Shown here piece by piece: positions 15,042 to 23,625 of a stretch of 35,120 nt of DNA. Numbering within the stretch: position 1 is the stretch's first letter; each line of letters begins with the position of its first letter. Source of the DNA: Methanobrevibacter_A sp964431035 (GTDB lineage Archaea; Methanobacteriota; Methanobacteria; Methanobacteriales; Methanobacteriaceae). The notes beneath the pieces were generated by a model, which made no database searches, was not told the origin of the DNA, and saw only the letters and a list, made by a program, of their open reading frames with translations. The translations under genes were made by a program, and so were the position numbers. The stretch is from contig CAYSIF010000012.1 of the NCBI GenBank assembly GCA_964431035.1, positions 1-35,120 on the forward strand. The letters are read 5' to 3'.

Positions 15042-16607
15042 TTATTGGAATTCTTTTACAACTGATTTAAATTTGATTGCTGCTTCACCTATTACAACTA
15101 TTGTATCTGTATTAGTTTTGAGACTTGCTTTTATTCCTTCGAAAACATCTTCTTTTGTTGCGCCTAATGTTTTTTCTTTGAATTTTTCAGGAGTATTTGT
15201 GGTAAATATGAATCTGTCTTTTAAGTTATTGTCTTTATTGATGAATTCTTCTGCTATTTTTCTTGAAGCAAATGATGCTGGTACAATATATTTAGCATGA
15301 TTTAATGCGTTTTCCATTATAGTAATGTCGCCTTCGTAACCAGATTCTGAGCTTACTGTTATTACTACTGTGAAGTCTCCATGTATTTTTGATAATTCTC
15401 TTAGTACTGTTTCTACTCCTGCTGGGTTATGAGCATAGTCTACTATTATTTCTTTATCGTTGATTTTACCCATATTTTCCATTCTACCATCTACACCTGT
15501 GAAGTATGGCATGGCTTTTTGTATGGATTCATATGGAATGTTTAAGAATTCTCTAGCTGCTATAATTGCTCCCATTGAGTTATATACATTGTGTAAACCA
15601 TTTATTCCCATTTTTATATTATAGTCTCCGTCTGGACCTGAGATAGTGAAGGTTCTATCTTCTATGGATATGTTTTTTGCAATGTATTTTGGTTTTTCAT
15701 ATTTTATTCCACAGTCGCAGGAGTAAGTTCCAACTCCACTGATGATTTCATTGATTTCAATATCTTTTCCACACCAACAAGGTTTGTATCCTTTTTTAGA
15801 TGGTTTTTCATCTAATCCGAAGGTTATTAATTCTCCTGTATAATTTAATTCTTTGATTAATCCCATTATTGTTGGATCATCAGAGTTAACAATTAGTTGT
15901 TTGTTTTGTAATCCTTGAATTAATTCTCCTTTAATTTTAGCATAGTCTAGTAGGTTTAAGTTTTGGGATAAGTGGTCTGGTGTTATGTTTGTTAAAATTC
16001 CAGATGATGGTTTTATTAATTCTACAAATTTATCTAGGTCTCCTTTAGTACCATCTGTACCTGTTTCTAATATTGATACATCACCGGATAATCTTGATTG
16101 TAATGCTGGTATGAATTCATTGTTCCCTTGCATGCCTTTAAGATTGTGTTCTGTAGGTTTTAAGTCTGCATTATATGCTAAATGTTTTAGGAGTGTTGTG
16201 GTTGTGGTTTTACCATTAGTACCTGTTATAAAAATTGTTTTATTGGTAGTTTGGAATAGTTTAAAAATATCATCGAGGCTTATTATTGTGATATTTTTTT
16301 CTTTTATGGTTTTAAATATTTCAGAAGTGGTTGGGAGGCTTGGAGGTAAGAATATGAATTTTATTTTGTTGAAGAATTCTTCTGGGTTTTCTTGGTAGAA
16401 TATTTCAAGTTCATAATCATCTAGGGAGCTTTTAAATCTGCAATTTTCTTTAGAGGATGTGTCTGTTCCTATGACTTTAAATCCATTGCCCATGAATATT
16501 CTGGAAACTAGGTTTCCAACTACTCCACATATTCCTACAACTCCTATGTAGTCTGATTCTTTATTTATGGAGTTTATATTTATGTTTGATGTTTTTAGGT
16601 TAGTCAT
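15042..16607 (-). CDS. Mur ligase-family pseudomurein peptide ligase, zinc-ribbon type
   Basis: 521 residues. It has an N-terminal Rossmann-like domain (IGVVGICGVVGNLVSRIF), the Mur central ATPase with P-loop TGTNGKTTTTT (from 128), ETGTDGTKGDLDKF and TNITPDHLSQN, and a C-terminal ligase domain with DYAHNPAGVETVL. A CWCG...CDCG pair (C277, C279, C297, C299) is inserted in the central domain, likely a zinc ribbon as known in the MurT subclass. Mur ligases couple ATP hydrolysis to amide-bond formation between a UDP-sugar peptide and an amino acid; in Methanobacteriales, relatives are proposed to build pseudomurein cross-bridge peptides. The first codons overlap the end of the upstream Mur ligase by 8 bases. 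The exact amino acid added cannot be read from the sequence. Confidence 0.85.
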   Translation of the reverse strand: MTNLKTSNININSINKESDYIGVVGICGVVGNLVSRIFMGNGFKVIGTDTSSKENCRFKSSLDDYELEIFYQENPEEFFNKIKFIFLPPSLPTTSEIFKTIKEKNITIISLDDIFKLFQTTNKTIFITGTNGKTTTTTLLKHLAYNADLKPTEHNLKGMQGNNEFIPALQSRLSGDVSILETGTDGTKGDLDKFVELIKPSSGILTNITPDHLSQNLNLLDYAKIKGELIQGLQNKQLIVNSDDPTIMGLIKELNYTGELITFGLDEKPSKKGYKPCWCGKDIEINEIISGVGTYSCDCGIKYEKPKYIAKNISIEDRTFTISGPDGDYNIKMGINGLHNVYNSMGAIIAAREFLNIPYESIQKAMPYFTGVDGRMENMGKINDKEIIVDYAHNPAGVETVLRELSKIHGDFTVVITVSSESGYEGDITIMENALNHAKYIVPASFASRKIAEEFINKDNNLKDRFIFTTNTPEKFKEKTLGATKEDVFEGIKASLKTNTDTIVVIGEAAIKFKSVVKEFQ

Positions 16608-18069
16608 ATTTTTTACAACCCTCTTCCAGACCTTTTATTATTTTATTTCTAACGCTTTCGTAGTTTTGCATTAGTTGTGGTCCTAGGTGAAGTATGCAAT
16701 CTCCTGGTTTAGAATGTTTTATACATAGTTCTGCTCCTTCTTCCATTGTTTCTGCTAGTATTTTTTTAACGTTTGGATTTGCAGCAGCTAGTAGTTCTTT
16801 TGCAGGTTCCATTATTACTTTTTGGAATGGTTCGTTGAAACCTGTTGCTACCATTACTTGTGAGTATTCTCCTATTAGTTTTCCTGTTTCTTTTTTGTCA
16901 CGTTTTGTTGTTGTGTCAAAGTTGTCTATTAGTGTGACTAGTGGTTTGTCTTTGAAGAATTCTAATGCTGCGGTCATTCCTTCTATTAGGTAGGATGCAT
17001 CTATGTATACATCTCTGTTGTTGTATTTTCCTATGTATTCCATGTGGACTGCTAGTCCTTTGAAGTTTTTAAGTCCTTCTTTGATGTGTTTTATGTCTAT
17101 TCCGTATGCTATTGATATTGCTGATGCTGCTAGTGCATTTTCGAAGTAGTAGCTCATCATGTGGAATTCTGATGTGAATGTGTTGTTTGTGTTTTCGAAT
17201 TGGTATCCTATTTTGATGGATTTGTCTCCGCTTTTTGCTATGAAGTTGCATTTTTGGGTTGGTTTGTTTCCTATTATTATGTCTTGGTTGTTTTCTATTT
17301 TTGTAAATGGGTCTGTTTCGTTTGTAAGGTTTTCTGTCATTGCGTAGTATAGTGTGTCTGGTCTTTTTTCTTTTAGTATGTCTTTGCATTGGATGTTGGA
17401 TATTAGTTTTTCACTGTGTTTTGTGATGAACATTTTTCTTTCTATGTATCTTTCCATTGATCCTCCGAATTCTGAGAGGTGTTCTGGGTATACATTGAGT
17501 AATGCCCCTACTTTTAGTTTTAATTCTCCCATTAGTCCTGCTGTTCCATGTGGTAGTTCTAGTATTGCTATGTCTGCTTTTTCGTGAAGGTTTTTTATTA
17601 TTCCATCTACGATTACTTCGCTGACTAGGTTTTGGTTCATTGAGGAGCATTTCCATACATTGTATCCTGCTGCTTTGAATATTGAGTCTACGATGTGTGT
17701 TGTGCTTGTTTTTCCTACACTTCCTGTTATTCCTATTATATCTATTTTTATTTGGTCGTTTAGTAGTTTACTGAAGTCGTTGTTTGTTATTTTTTGTATG
17801 TTTGATTTTTTTATTTCTTTTGCTGCGTATGAGTTTTCAGGTAGTGTTGGTGCTGTGTATACGTGTGTATGTTTGTTTATGTTTGGTGTTAGGTTTCCTA
17901 AGTCTAGTTTGACTCCTTCTTTTTCCATGATTTTTAGGTATTCTTGGAAGTCTTCGTGAAAGTCTTCTAGTTTTTTAGGGTCTGTTATGGTTACGTCGTG
18001 CCCTAGGTAGTTGAGGAGTCTTGCTACTGGTCTTCCTGCGTTTCCTGCTCCGACTATTATACAATCCAT
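16600..18069 (-). CDS. Mur ligase-family protein, probable pseudomurein ligase
   Basis: 489 residues. The N-terminal Rossmann motif is VGAGNAGRPVARLLNYLGHD, and the central ATPase P-loop is GITGSVGKTS (113-122), then ILELPHGTAGL and NVYPEHLSEFGG (the Mur NxxxEHL signature). The C-terminal domain has YIDASYLIEGMTAALEFF and ends LHLGPQLMQNYESV. The nucleotide-binding motif reads GSVGKT rather than GTNGKT. It overlaps the zinc-ribbon Mur ligase by 8 bases and probably acts in the same pathway. GGGAGGG precedes ATG 18069, and a TATA-like sequence lies in the 49-base gap after the upstream gene. Methanogens also use a Mur-type ligase (CfbE) for coenzyme F430; I consider that less likely from the N-terminal sequence and the paired context. 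Most codons end in A or C. Confidence 0.8.
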   Translation of the reverse strand: MDCIIVGAGNAGRPVARLLNYLGHDVTITDPKKLEDFHEDFQEYLKIMEKEGVKLDLGNLTPNINKHTHVYTAPTLPENSYAAKEIKKSNIQKITNNDFSKLLNDQIKIDIIGITGSVGKTSTTHIVDSIFKAAGYNVWKCSSMNQNLVSEVIVDGIIKNLHEKADIAILELPHGTAGLMGELKLKVGALLNVYPEHLSEFGGSMERYIERKMFITKHSEKLISNIQCKDILKEKRPDTLYYAMTENLTNETDPFTKIENNQDIIIGNKPTQKCNFIAKSGDKSIKIGYQFENTNNTFTSEFHMMSYYFENALAASAISIAYGIDIKHIKEGLKNFKGLAVHMEYIGKYNNRDVYIDASYLIEGMTAALEFFKDKPLVTLIDNFDTTTKRDKKETGKLIGEYSQVMVATGFNEPFQKVIMEPAKELLAAANPNVKKILAETMEEGAELCIKHSKPGDCILHLGPQLMQNYESVRNKIIKGLEEGCKKYD

Positions 18070-18118
18070 TTTTATTGTGTGTCCCTCCCTTATGTATTTT
18101 TTATATTAATTATCTTTT

Positions 18119-19306
18119 TTATTTGAATTTTATAAGATTTTCAAAGTCATCGTAAATTACTTTTAGACCACACATAGATGGCACATAGTTAGCTGCCTTA
18201 GCAGAATTAACACCGATAATTTCATATCCCATGTCTTCTATTGGAGCAACAACCATACAAGTATCTTGAACTATATGTCCTCCAGCATTTTCAATCATTT
18301 CAGTATAACCAAGTCTATCAGAAATAGCTTTAATATTAATAGATGTGCAAACCCATAATTCATTATCTATAGATTTACCTTTAACAAAATTAGCAATATC
18401 TTTAATCTCCTCTAAAGATGCATGAGGACAACCTAAACAAACAAGATCAGCAAAACCATCACCAGTAGTTAAAGCTTCCTTAGTACTCTTAATATCATCA
18501 GATGAAACATTAATAGTCTCATCTGCTTCACCTGGATTTGCAAGAGTATCATACTCAGGACTAAGACCTTCAACATGATATAATGCAACAGCCCCAGAAG
18601 AAGCTAGAGCAGCACCTAAAGATTTCAAATCATTATTATTTGGAGTATTAACCAATTTAAAATAAGGAACACCATCACCAACAACCTGGCCAACAATATA
18701 ACCTAATGTTCCAAAATCACAACCATTTAAACTAGTATCAACATCAACAACAAGATTAGCAGCCCTATTCTCATCTAAATGAAAACCATAAAAAGGAGTT
18801 TTACCAACAATAGCCGCAGCTAAAGCACCAGGACCGCCTTCACGATTAGTTCTAGCACCAATAACAGAATTAACATATGCCACAGCTGATGATTCTGACC
18901 AAGAAATATGATCTCTAAACTTAGGAACATTACCAATAAGATAAGGAGTACAAGTACAAGAAGGACTAATACCTAATTTAGAATAAGCATTAACAATATC
19001 TACTTGCTTACCAGCGAAATCTTCACCAAAACCTAATTCTTCCCAATTATCCAAATCAGTACCTGCAGGATTAAGTGTAGATGGAATTTTAGTAGAAATA
19101 TTACTTGAAGCTAAATCTTCAAGATACTCTAAACCAGCATCCCCAATAGTCTTATAAGAAACACCAGAAACTTGAGCAGAAGTAATATCTACAAACTTTT
19201 CAGCACCATAAATATCACCTAAAGCAACTAAAATATCCATACTTTTACGTATTGTCTCCCCGTATTCTCCTTCACACATTTTTTCTTCATCTTTAGTTAA
19301 AAACAT
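18119..19306 (-). CDS. Phosphomevalonate dehydratase large subunit (AcnX type)
   Basis: 395 residues with the aconitase X catalytic fold (formerly DUF521). Diagnostic segments are QVSGVSYKTIGDAGLEYL, PSTLNPAGTD, SPSCTCTPYLIG (C117, C119), NSVIGARTNREGGPGALAAA, LVCLGCPHASLEEI (C290, C293) and C350/C379; some of these cysteines should ligate an iron-sulfur cluster. Archaeal AcnX large and small subunits form the dehydratase that turns 5-phosphomevalonate into trans-anhydromevalonate phosphate in the archaeal mevalonate pathway. The small 'swivel' subunit is not in this window. GGGAG precedes ATG 19306. It lies upstream of the Mur ligases on the same strand. Codons are T-rich, unlike the following gene. 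A cis-3-hydroxyproline dehydratase, another AcnX activity, is unlikely in this organism. Confidence 0.9.
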   Translation of the reverse strand: MFLTKDEEKMCEGEYGETIRKSMDILVALGDIYGAEKFVDITSAQVSGVSYKTIGDAGLEYLEDLASSNISTKIPSTLNPAGTDLDNWEELGFGEDFAGKQVDIVNAYSKLGISPSCTCTPYLIGNVPKFRDHISWSESSAVAYVNSVIGARTNREGGPGALAAAIVGKTPFYGFHLDENRAANLVVDVDTSLNGCDFGTLGYIVGQVVGDGVPYFKLVNTPNNNDLKSLGAALASSGAVALYHVEGLSPEYDTLANPGEADETINVSSDDIKSTKEALTTGDGFADLVCLGCPHASLEEIKDIANFVKGKSIDNELWVCTSINIKAISDRLGYTEMIENAGGHIVQDTCMVVAPIEDMGYEIIGVNSAKAANYVPSMCGLKVIYDDFENLIKFK

Positions 19307-19398
19307 AAGAAATATACTCCCACTAAAAAAAGTGATTTAAAAAAAATATAATAAAAAAAATTAAAAAATAATTCTAAAAATGTTATAAAAACTTTTAT

Positions 19399-20733
19399 TT
19401 AATTATTAAGTTGATGTCCAACAATATCATTAACTAAATTTAAAAAATTATCTTTTGCTGAAAATGGTATATTAGCTCCTGCAGCAATATCATGACCTCC
19501 ACCTTGACCTCCAAAATTAACAGAAGCCTCATTTAATGCTTTACCTAAATTAACACCTTTCTCAACCATAGGTCTGGTTGTTCTTCCAGAAATTTTTATT
19601 CCATCTTGAATTTTTGCAAGTGATAAAATAGGTTTGTCTTTAGGAAGAATATCTGCAGACATTCCAACACTAATTATAGTTCCCATAACAGCTTTAAGAA
19701 CTTTATCTTCACTATAAACATATTGAATATGTTCTAAATCATTGCTTCCCTCTTTAATAATCCATTCCATACCCTTCATTAGATCATTACGATAATCTTT
19801 TTGTATGTTTAAAGCTGCATCTAATGCTTTTTCTCTTTCACCAAGAATAACTGAAAGTCCTAAACCGAATTTTTTATTTTTACCACATGAATCTAATAAT
19901 GTAGAGTACTCTTCTAAATTGATTAATTCAGGAGCTTCTTTAGGAACAGAATAAATGTCTCCCCATATTTCAGGATTGATTTTTATAAGTTCATCTTTAA
20001 GGAAATCTTTTTCTTCGTCTCCTAATTCATTGAATTTTATTCCATAGGAAATTCCTTTTCTTTCTAAAAATTCCATAGCACTTTCTAGATTACCTGTTAT
20101 ATTTGGAAGTGGTGGGTTTAGGGTATATGCTAATGATTTGTATAATGGTTCGTTAGTTTTAGAAACTAGTTTTAATCCTTCGTGTATTTCAAGATTACCT
20201 GCTTCTAATGCATCATCTAATATTAATTTATTCATACCTATGAAACCATTGTAACATTGCATATCTCCAAATGCTCCAATTAATGCAATATATGCTAGAT
20301 GCTTTTTATCTAAGTCTCTTATAACTAGATAACTAGCTCCTGCTCCACTTAATTCTTTACTTCCATCGATTCCAAATAAGTGTGGGTTTACATGAACTAT
20401 ATTGTCATTAGGTTCAGCATTACTTGGTTGATGATGGTCTGCAATTATAACATCAGCTTTTATAAGTTGGTTTATTTTAGATAAGCATGCACTACCCATA
20501 TCTGAGAATATGAATAGTTTATAGTTTTCTTTGGATAATTTTTCAATATCTTCTGTTTTAAGGCGTGAAATTATGGTGGTGTGAAATTGACCACCTTCTT
20601 CTTTTATAGCATTCGCTATTACACCTGCAGCGGTTATACCATCAGCATCATTGTGGGATATTAATCTTATAATATCCCCATTTTCAATATGCTTTTTAAG
20701 CATATTACAAGCGCTACTTGATCTATTTAACAA
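19399..20733 (-). CDS. recJ: RecJ-like DHH-family exonuclease (GAN type)
   Basis: 444 residues. The DHH domain shows SHNDADGITAAG (motif I), IFSDMGSACL (motif II), IIADHHQP (DHH motif) and LIGAFGDMQ; the DHHA1 domain ends in NFGGQGGGHDIAAGANIP. This matches the archaeal RecJ/GAN nuclease, which associates with GINS in the replisome and has single-strand-specific exonuclease activity. It overlaps the end of rps15 by 11 bases, a pairing widespread in Euryarchaeota. The longest start is TTG 20733; ATG 20703 (codon 11) is the alternative, and neither has a strong ribosome binding site, which fits translational coupling to rps15. Confidence 0.9.
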   Translation of the reverse strand: MLNRSSSACNMLKKHIENGDIIRLISHNDADGITAAGVIANAIKEEGGQFHTTIISRLKTEDIEKLSKENYKLFIFSDMGSACLSKINQLIKADVIIADHHQPSNAEPNDNIVHVNPHLFGIDGSKELSGAGASYLVIRDLDKKHLAYIALIGAFGDMQCYNGFIGMNKLILDDALEAGNLEIHEGLKLVSKTNEPLYKSLAYTLNPPLPNITGNLESAMEFLERKGISYGIKFNELGDEEKDFLKDELIKINPEIWGDIYSVPKEAPELINLEEYSTLLDSCGKNKKFGLGLSVILGEREKALDAALNIQKDYRNDLMKGMEWIIKEGSNDLEHIQYVYSEDKVLKAVMGTIISVGMSADILPKDKPILSLAKIQDGIKISGRTTRPMVEKGVNLGKALNEASVNFGGQGGGHDIAAGANIPFSAKDNFLNLVNDIVGHQLNN

Positions 20734-21118
20734 GGAGTGCTGCTTCTGTTGGATCGTATCTCCATCCTTCAGGTAATTTACCTTCTCTTGAGTAGTAGGA
20801 ACCTAATCTACGGATTCTGGATTCTATGATTGTTAATCCTCTTTTGGAGTGGATATCTTTTGGGTTTTCTTTTAAGTGGTCTCTTATGTTAACTGCTCTT
20901 TTGATTAAGTTTAAGATATCTTCTGGATATTCGTTTGCTTGGCCTTTTTTCTCTAGGATTTGGGTGATTTTTTCACCGGTTACTGCTTTAACACTAGGGA
21001 TTCCGTATTGGTCTCTTAATGTTATTCCTATTTCACTTGCGGTTTTTCCTTCTTTGTTAAATTTAACTATTAAATCTTCAATTTCTTCTGTTGAATATTT
21101 TACCCATTCTATTGACAT
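20723..21118 (-). CDS. rps15: 30S ribosomal protein S15 (uS15)
   Basis: 131 residues, archaeal/eukaryotic length. It contains the archaeal N-terminal extension (EWVKYSTEEIEDLIVKF, then GITLRDQYGIPSVKAVTG) and the core LNLIKRAVNIRDHLKENPKD with GLTIIESRIRRLGSYYSREG. It binds the central domain of 16S rRNA. GAGGT lies about 7 bases before ATG 21118. It is followed by the recJ-like nuclease with an overlap. In many euryarchaea, rps3ae follows the pair; here the next gene is the phosphomevalonate dehydratase. Confidence 0.97.
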   Translation of the reverse strand: MSIEWVKYSTEEIEDLIVKFNKEGKTASEIGITLRDQYGIPSVKAVTGEKITQILEKKGQANEYPEDILNLIKRAVNIRDHLKENPKDIHSKRGLTIIESRIRRLGSYYSREGKLPEGWRYDPTEAALLVK

Positions 21119-21229
21119 TATTTTTTACCTCGAATTTTTTTATGTTTATTATTTTATTATTATGTAAAAATTATTGTAAAAAATTTAAAAGATTGTTTAT
21201 TGTTTGAATAGTTTAATCTTTGATTATAT

Positions 21230-21781
21230 CTATTCTTGGCTTGTATACCAATTAATAAATTCTTTTAAAGAGTTTTTTCTGTGAGAAAATTGATTTTTTT
21301 CTTCTGTTGTTAATTCTCCAAATGTTTTATCTTCTTGTGGAACATAAAATATTGGATCAAATGCAAAACCAAGATTCCCTTTTTCTTCAAGTGCTATCTG
21401 ACCTTTGACATGCCCAGAAAAGACCTTGGGTTCAGAATTGGGGGCGCAATAGCCAATAACTGACCTGAATTCAGCATATCTGTCATTTACATTGTTCATT
21501 AATTTTAATATTCCTTCATTGCCTAGGGTTTCTTGAACATAAGATGAATATGTTCCTGGAAATCCATTTAATGCTTTAATGAACAATCCAGCATCTTCTA
21601 CAATCACAGATTTATTTAATTTACGGCAAGCATATTTTGCACCTGATTTAGCAACTTCTTCAAGTGTACCTTGCGGTTCACAATATCCTAAATCTATATG
21701 CTCTAGTTTAACACCGAAATTTTTGAAAATATCTTCTGCTTCTATAACTTTATGTTGATTACCAGTAATAAATGTTATCAT
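21230..21781 (-). CDS. rdgB: XTP/dITP diphosphatase (Ham1/RdgB family)
   Basis: 183 residues with family motifs TFITGNQHKVIEAEDIF (N-terminal substrate loop), VEDAGLFIKALNGFPGTYSSYV and the C-terminal GFAFDPIFYVPQ...TFGELTTEEKNQFSHR. It hydrolyses non-canonical purine triphosphates (XTP, ITP, dITP) to monophosphates and so keeps them out of nucleic acids. GGTGAT precedes ATG 21781. It begins 35 bases after kae1-bud32 and is probably co-transcribed with it, a combination common in methanogens. Cytosolic; no signal or membrane segment. Confidence 0.95.
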   Translation of the reverse strand: MITFITGNQHKVIEAEDIFKNFGVKLEHIDLGYCEPQGTLEEVAKSGAKYACRKLNKSVIVEDAGLFIKALNGFPGTYSSYVQETLGNEGILKLMNNVNDRYAEFRSVIGYCAPNSEPKVFSGHVKGQIALEEKGNLGFAFDPIFYVPQEDKTFGELTTEEKNQFSHRKNSLKEFINWYTSQE

Positions 21782-21816
21782 AAAAAAATCACCAAATATA
21801 AAAATTTTTTTATAAA

Positions 21817-23448
21817 TTAATGAGTATAACGTCCACGAGATTCAATATCTTTAATATTGGATTCAATATCATCAATATCATTATTGAATATACTACCATA
21901 ACCTTTAAGCATATTATTAAATATTTTATCTGAAATGTTTGAATTTAAACTTTTTAAAGATTTTTTAAAGACTAATAAGTCTACAGCTTTATCTTCTAAT
22001 AAATTAGAATAATAACTTAAACCAAAATCAATGAAAACAAGATTATTATCATTATTAATTAGAATATTAGAACTTGTAATATCTCCATGTATAATATCTT
22101 TACTGTGTATTAAACCGATATTATAACCAATATCATAGGATAATTCTTCTATTTGTTTATTATTTAGTTTTGGAAGTCTGTCTTTAACAAGTTCTCCGTT
22201 TATTTCTTCCATTAGGATTAATTTATTATTTAAGTCAATATCATATAATATTGGTGTTCTAACACCTGTGTCTTTAACATCACTTAATAGTTTAGCTTCT
22301 GATTTAGTTCGTGAGTATCTTATTTTATCATCTATTTCTTTAATTCTATATGATTTTGAAACTCTCTTTTTTAAAATTGCATTTTCGTTTAAGTATGATT
22401 TTTTGAAAATATCTGATTCTGCACCTTTTGCTATGATGTTTTTTGGGAGTTTGATTTTATTATTATTTTCAATAACCCATGGTGCTTCTACTTCATCTGT
22501 TCTGTATTTTTGTATAATGCCTGTGTTTTTTATGTCTGTGAAACCGAAGTTTTTGTAGGTTAGTTGACCTAGCCATGCAATCATTGCTCCGTTATCTCCA
22601 CAGTATTTCATTTCAGGCATGTAGAATTCAGCATAGTGTTCTTCAGCCATGATTTTTAACATTTCACGTAGTCTTGAATTTGCAGATACTCCTCCGCATA
22701 ATAGAACTTCATCGTTTCCTGTGTGTGCTAGTGCTCTTTCTGTTACTTCAACTAGCATTCCGAAGGCTGTTTCTTGAAGGCTGAAGCATATATCTTCAAT
22801 AGGTACATCTTTTTCATATTTTCTTAAAGCTGAGCTTAGTAATCCTGAGAATGAGAAGTCCATACCTTTTACTGTATATGGTAAGTTTGTGTATTTTCCT
22901 TTTAATGCTAATTTTTCAATTATAGGTCCTCCAGGATGTCCTAAGCCTGTTTCTCTTCCAAAATGATCGAAACAATTACCTACAGCAATGTCTAGTGTTT
23001 CTCCAAGTATTCTGTATCTTCCTGATTCATATGCTATTACTTGACTGTTTCCTCCACTAACATATAGTGAAACTGGGTTTATTGCTCCTGTGTCTAGTTT
23101 ACCAATTTCAACATGCCCTATACAATGGTTAACTCCAACTATTGGTATGTTTAATGATAAAGATAATGTTCTTGCTGCAGTTGCAACTGTTCTTAATGCA
23201 GGTCCTAGGCCAGGTCCTTGGGAAAATGAAATAAAATCAATATCTTTTAGAGTTAAATTTGCTTCTTCTAAAGCTTGAGGAATTAGTTTTGGAATCCATT
23301 GTGCATGATGTTCAGCAGCTTCTCTTGGATGTATTCCTCCTGTTTTTGGGAATAATTGGTTACCTGCTGAAGCTAAAATATTTCCTTCACTGTCAACAAT
23401 TCCTACACCAGTTTTTTCAGCGGTTCCTTCAATTCCTAATGATATCAA
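21817..23448 (-). CDS. kae1: Kae1-Bud32 fusion (KEOPS tRNA t6A protein and kinase)
   Basis: 543 residues. Residues 1-325 are Kae1/TsaD: SLGIEGTAEKTGVG, the metal-binding VNHCIGHVEIG (H108, H112), YVSGGNSQV and LLCGGVSANSRLREM. Residues about 340-543 are the Bud32 kinase: ILKKRVSKSYR (ATP lysine region), IIHGDITSSNILI (HGD 454-456) and IDFGLSYYS (DFG 474-476), ending in SRGRYTH. Together these are KEOPS subunits that make threonylcarbamoyl-A37 on ANN-decoding tRNAs; the fusion is known in several euryarchaea. The start is TTG 23448 with GGAG about 8 bases upstream. It is divergent from cobT across an AT-rich spacer. Confidence 0.97.
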   Translation of the reverse strand: MISLGIEGTAEKTGVGIVDSEGNILASAGNQLFPKTGGIHPREAAEHHAQWIPKLIPQALEEANLTLKDIDFISFSQGPGLGPALRTVATAARTLSLSLNIPIVGVNHCIGHVEIGKLDTGAINPVSLYVSGGNSQVIAYESGRYRILGETLDIAVGNCFDHFGRETGLGHPGGPIIEKLALKGKYTNLPYTVKGMDFSFSGLLSSALRKYEKDVPIEDICFSLQETAFGMLVEVTERALAHTGNDEVLLCGGVSANSRLREMLKIMAEEHYAEFYMPEMKYCGDNGAMIAWLGQLTYKNFGFTDIKNTGIIQKYRTDEVEAPWVIENNNKIKLPKNIIAKGAESDIFKKSYLNENAILKKRVSKSYRIKEIDDKIRYSRTKSEAKLLSDVKDTGVRTPILYDIDLNNKLILMEEINGELVKDRLPKLNNKQIEELSYDIGYNIGLIHSKDIIHGDITSSNILINNDNNLVFIDFGLSYYSNLLEDKAVDLLVFKKSLKSLNSNISDKIFNNMLKGYGSIFNNDIDDIESNIKDIESRGRYTH

Positions 23449-23625
23449 AAAATTTTCTCCTATTTTATTATCTTTTTTATAAATTAAATTAGTTGAATCT
23501 TTTATTATAATTTATTCTTTTATTTTTTTTAATATATTTATAATAAAATATTAATATAATATTAATTTGTTATAATTAAATTAATCTATAAAAAAATACA
23601 AGTAACATTGAAGACGTGATTAAAC

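Noticed and set aside
16600..18069. Coenzyme F430 synthetase CfbE
   Set aside because: CfbE is a Mur-type ligase in methanogens, but this N-terminus (VGAGNAGRP) and the 8-base overlap with another Mur ligase favour a pseudomurein role. Not fully excluded.
18119..19306. Methenyl-tetrahydromethanopterin cyclohydrolase (mch)
   Set aside because: My first thought from the methanogen context. The CTCTPYL, ARTNREGGPGALAAA and LGCPH segments are those of aconitase X, and Mch motifs are absent.
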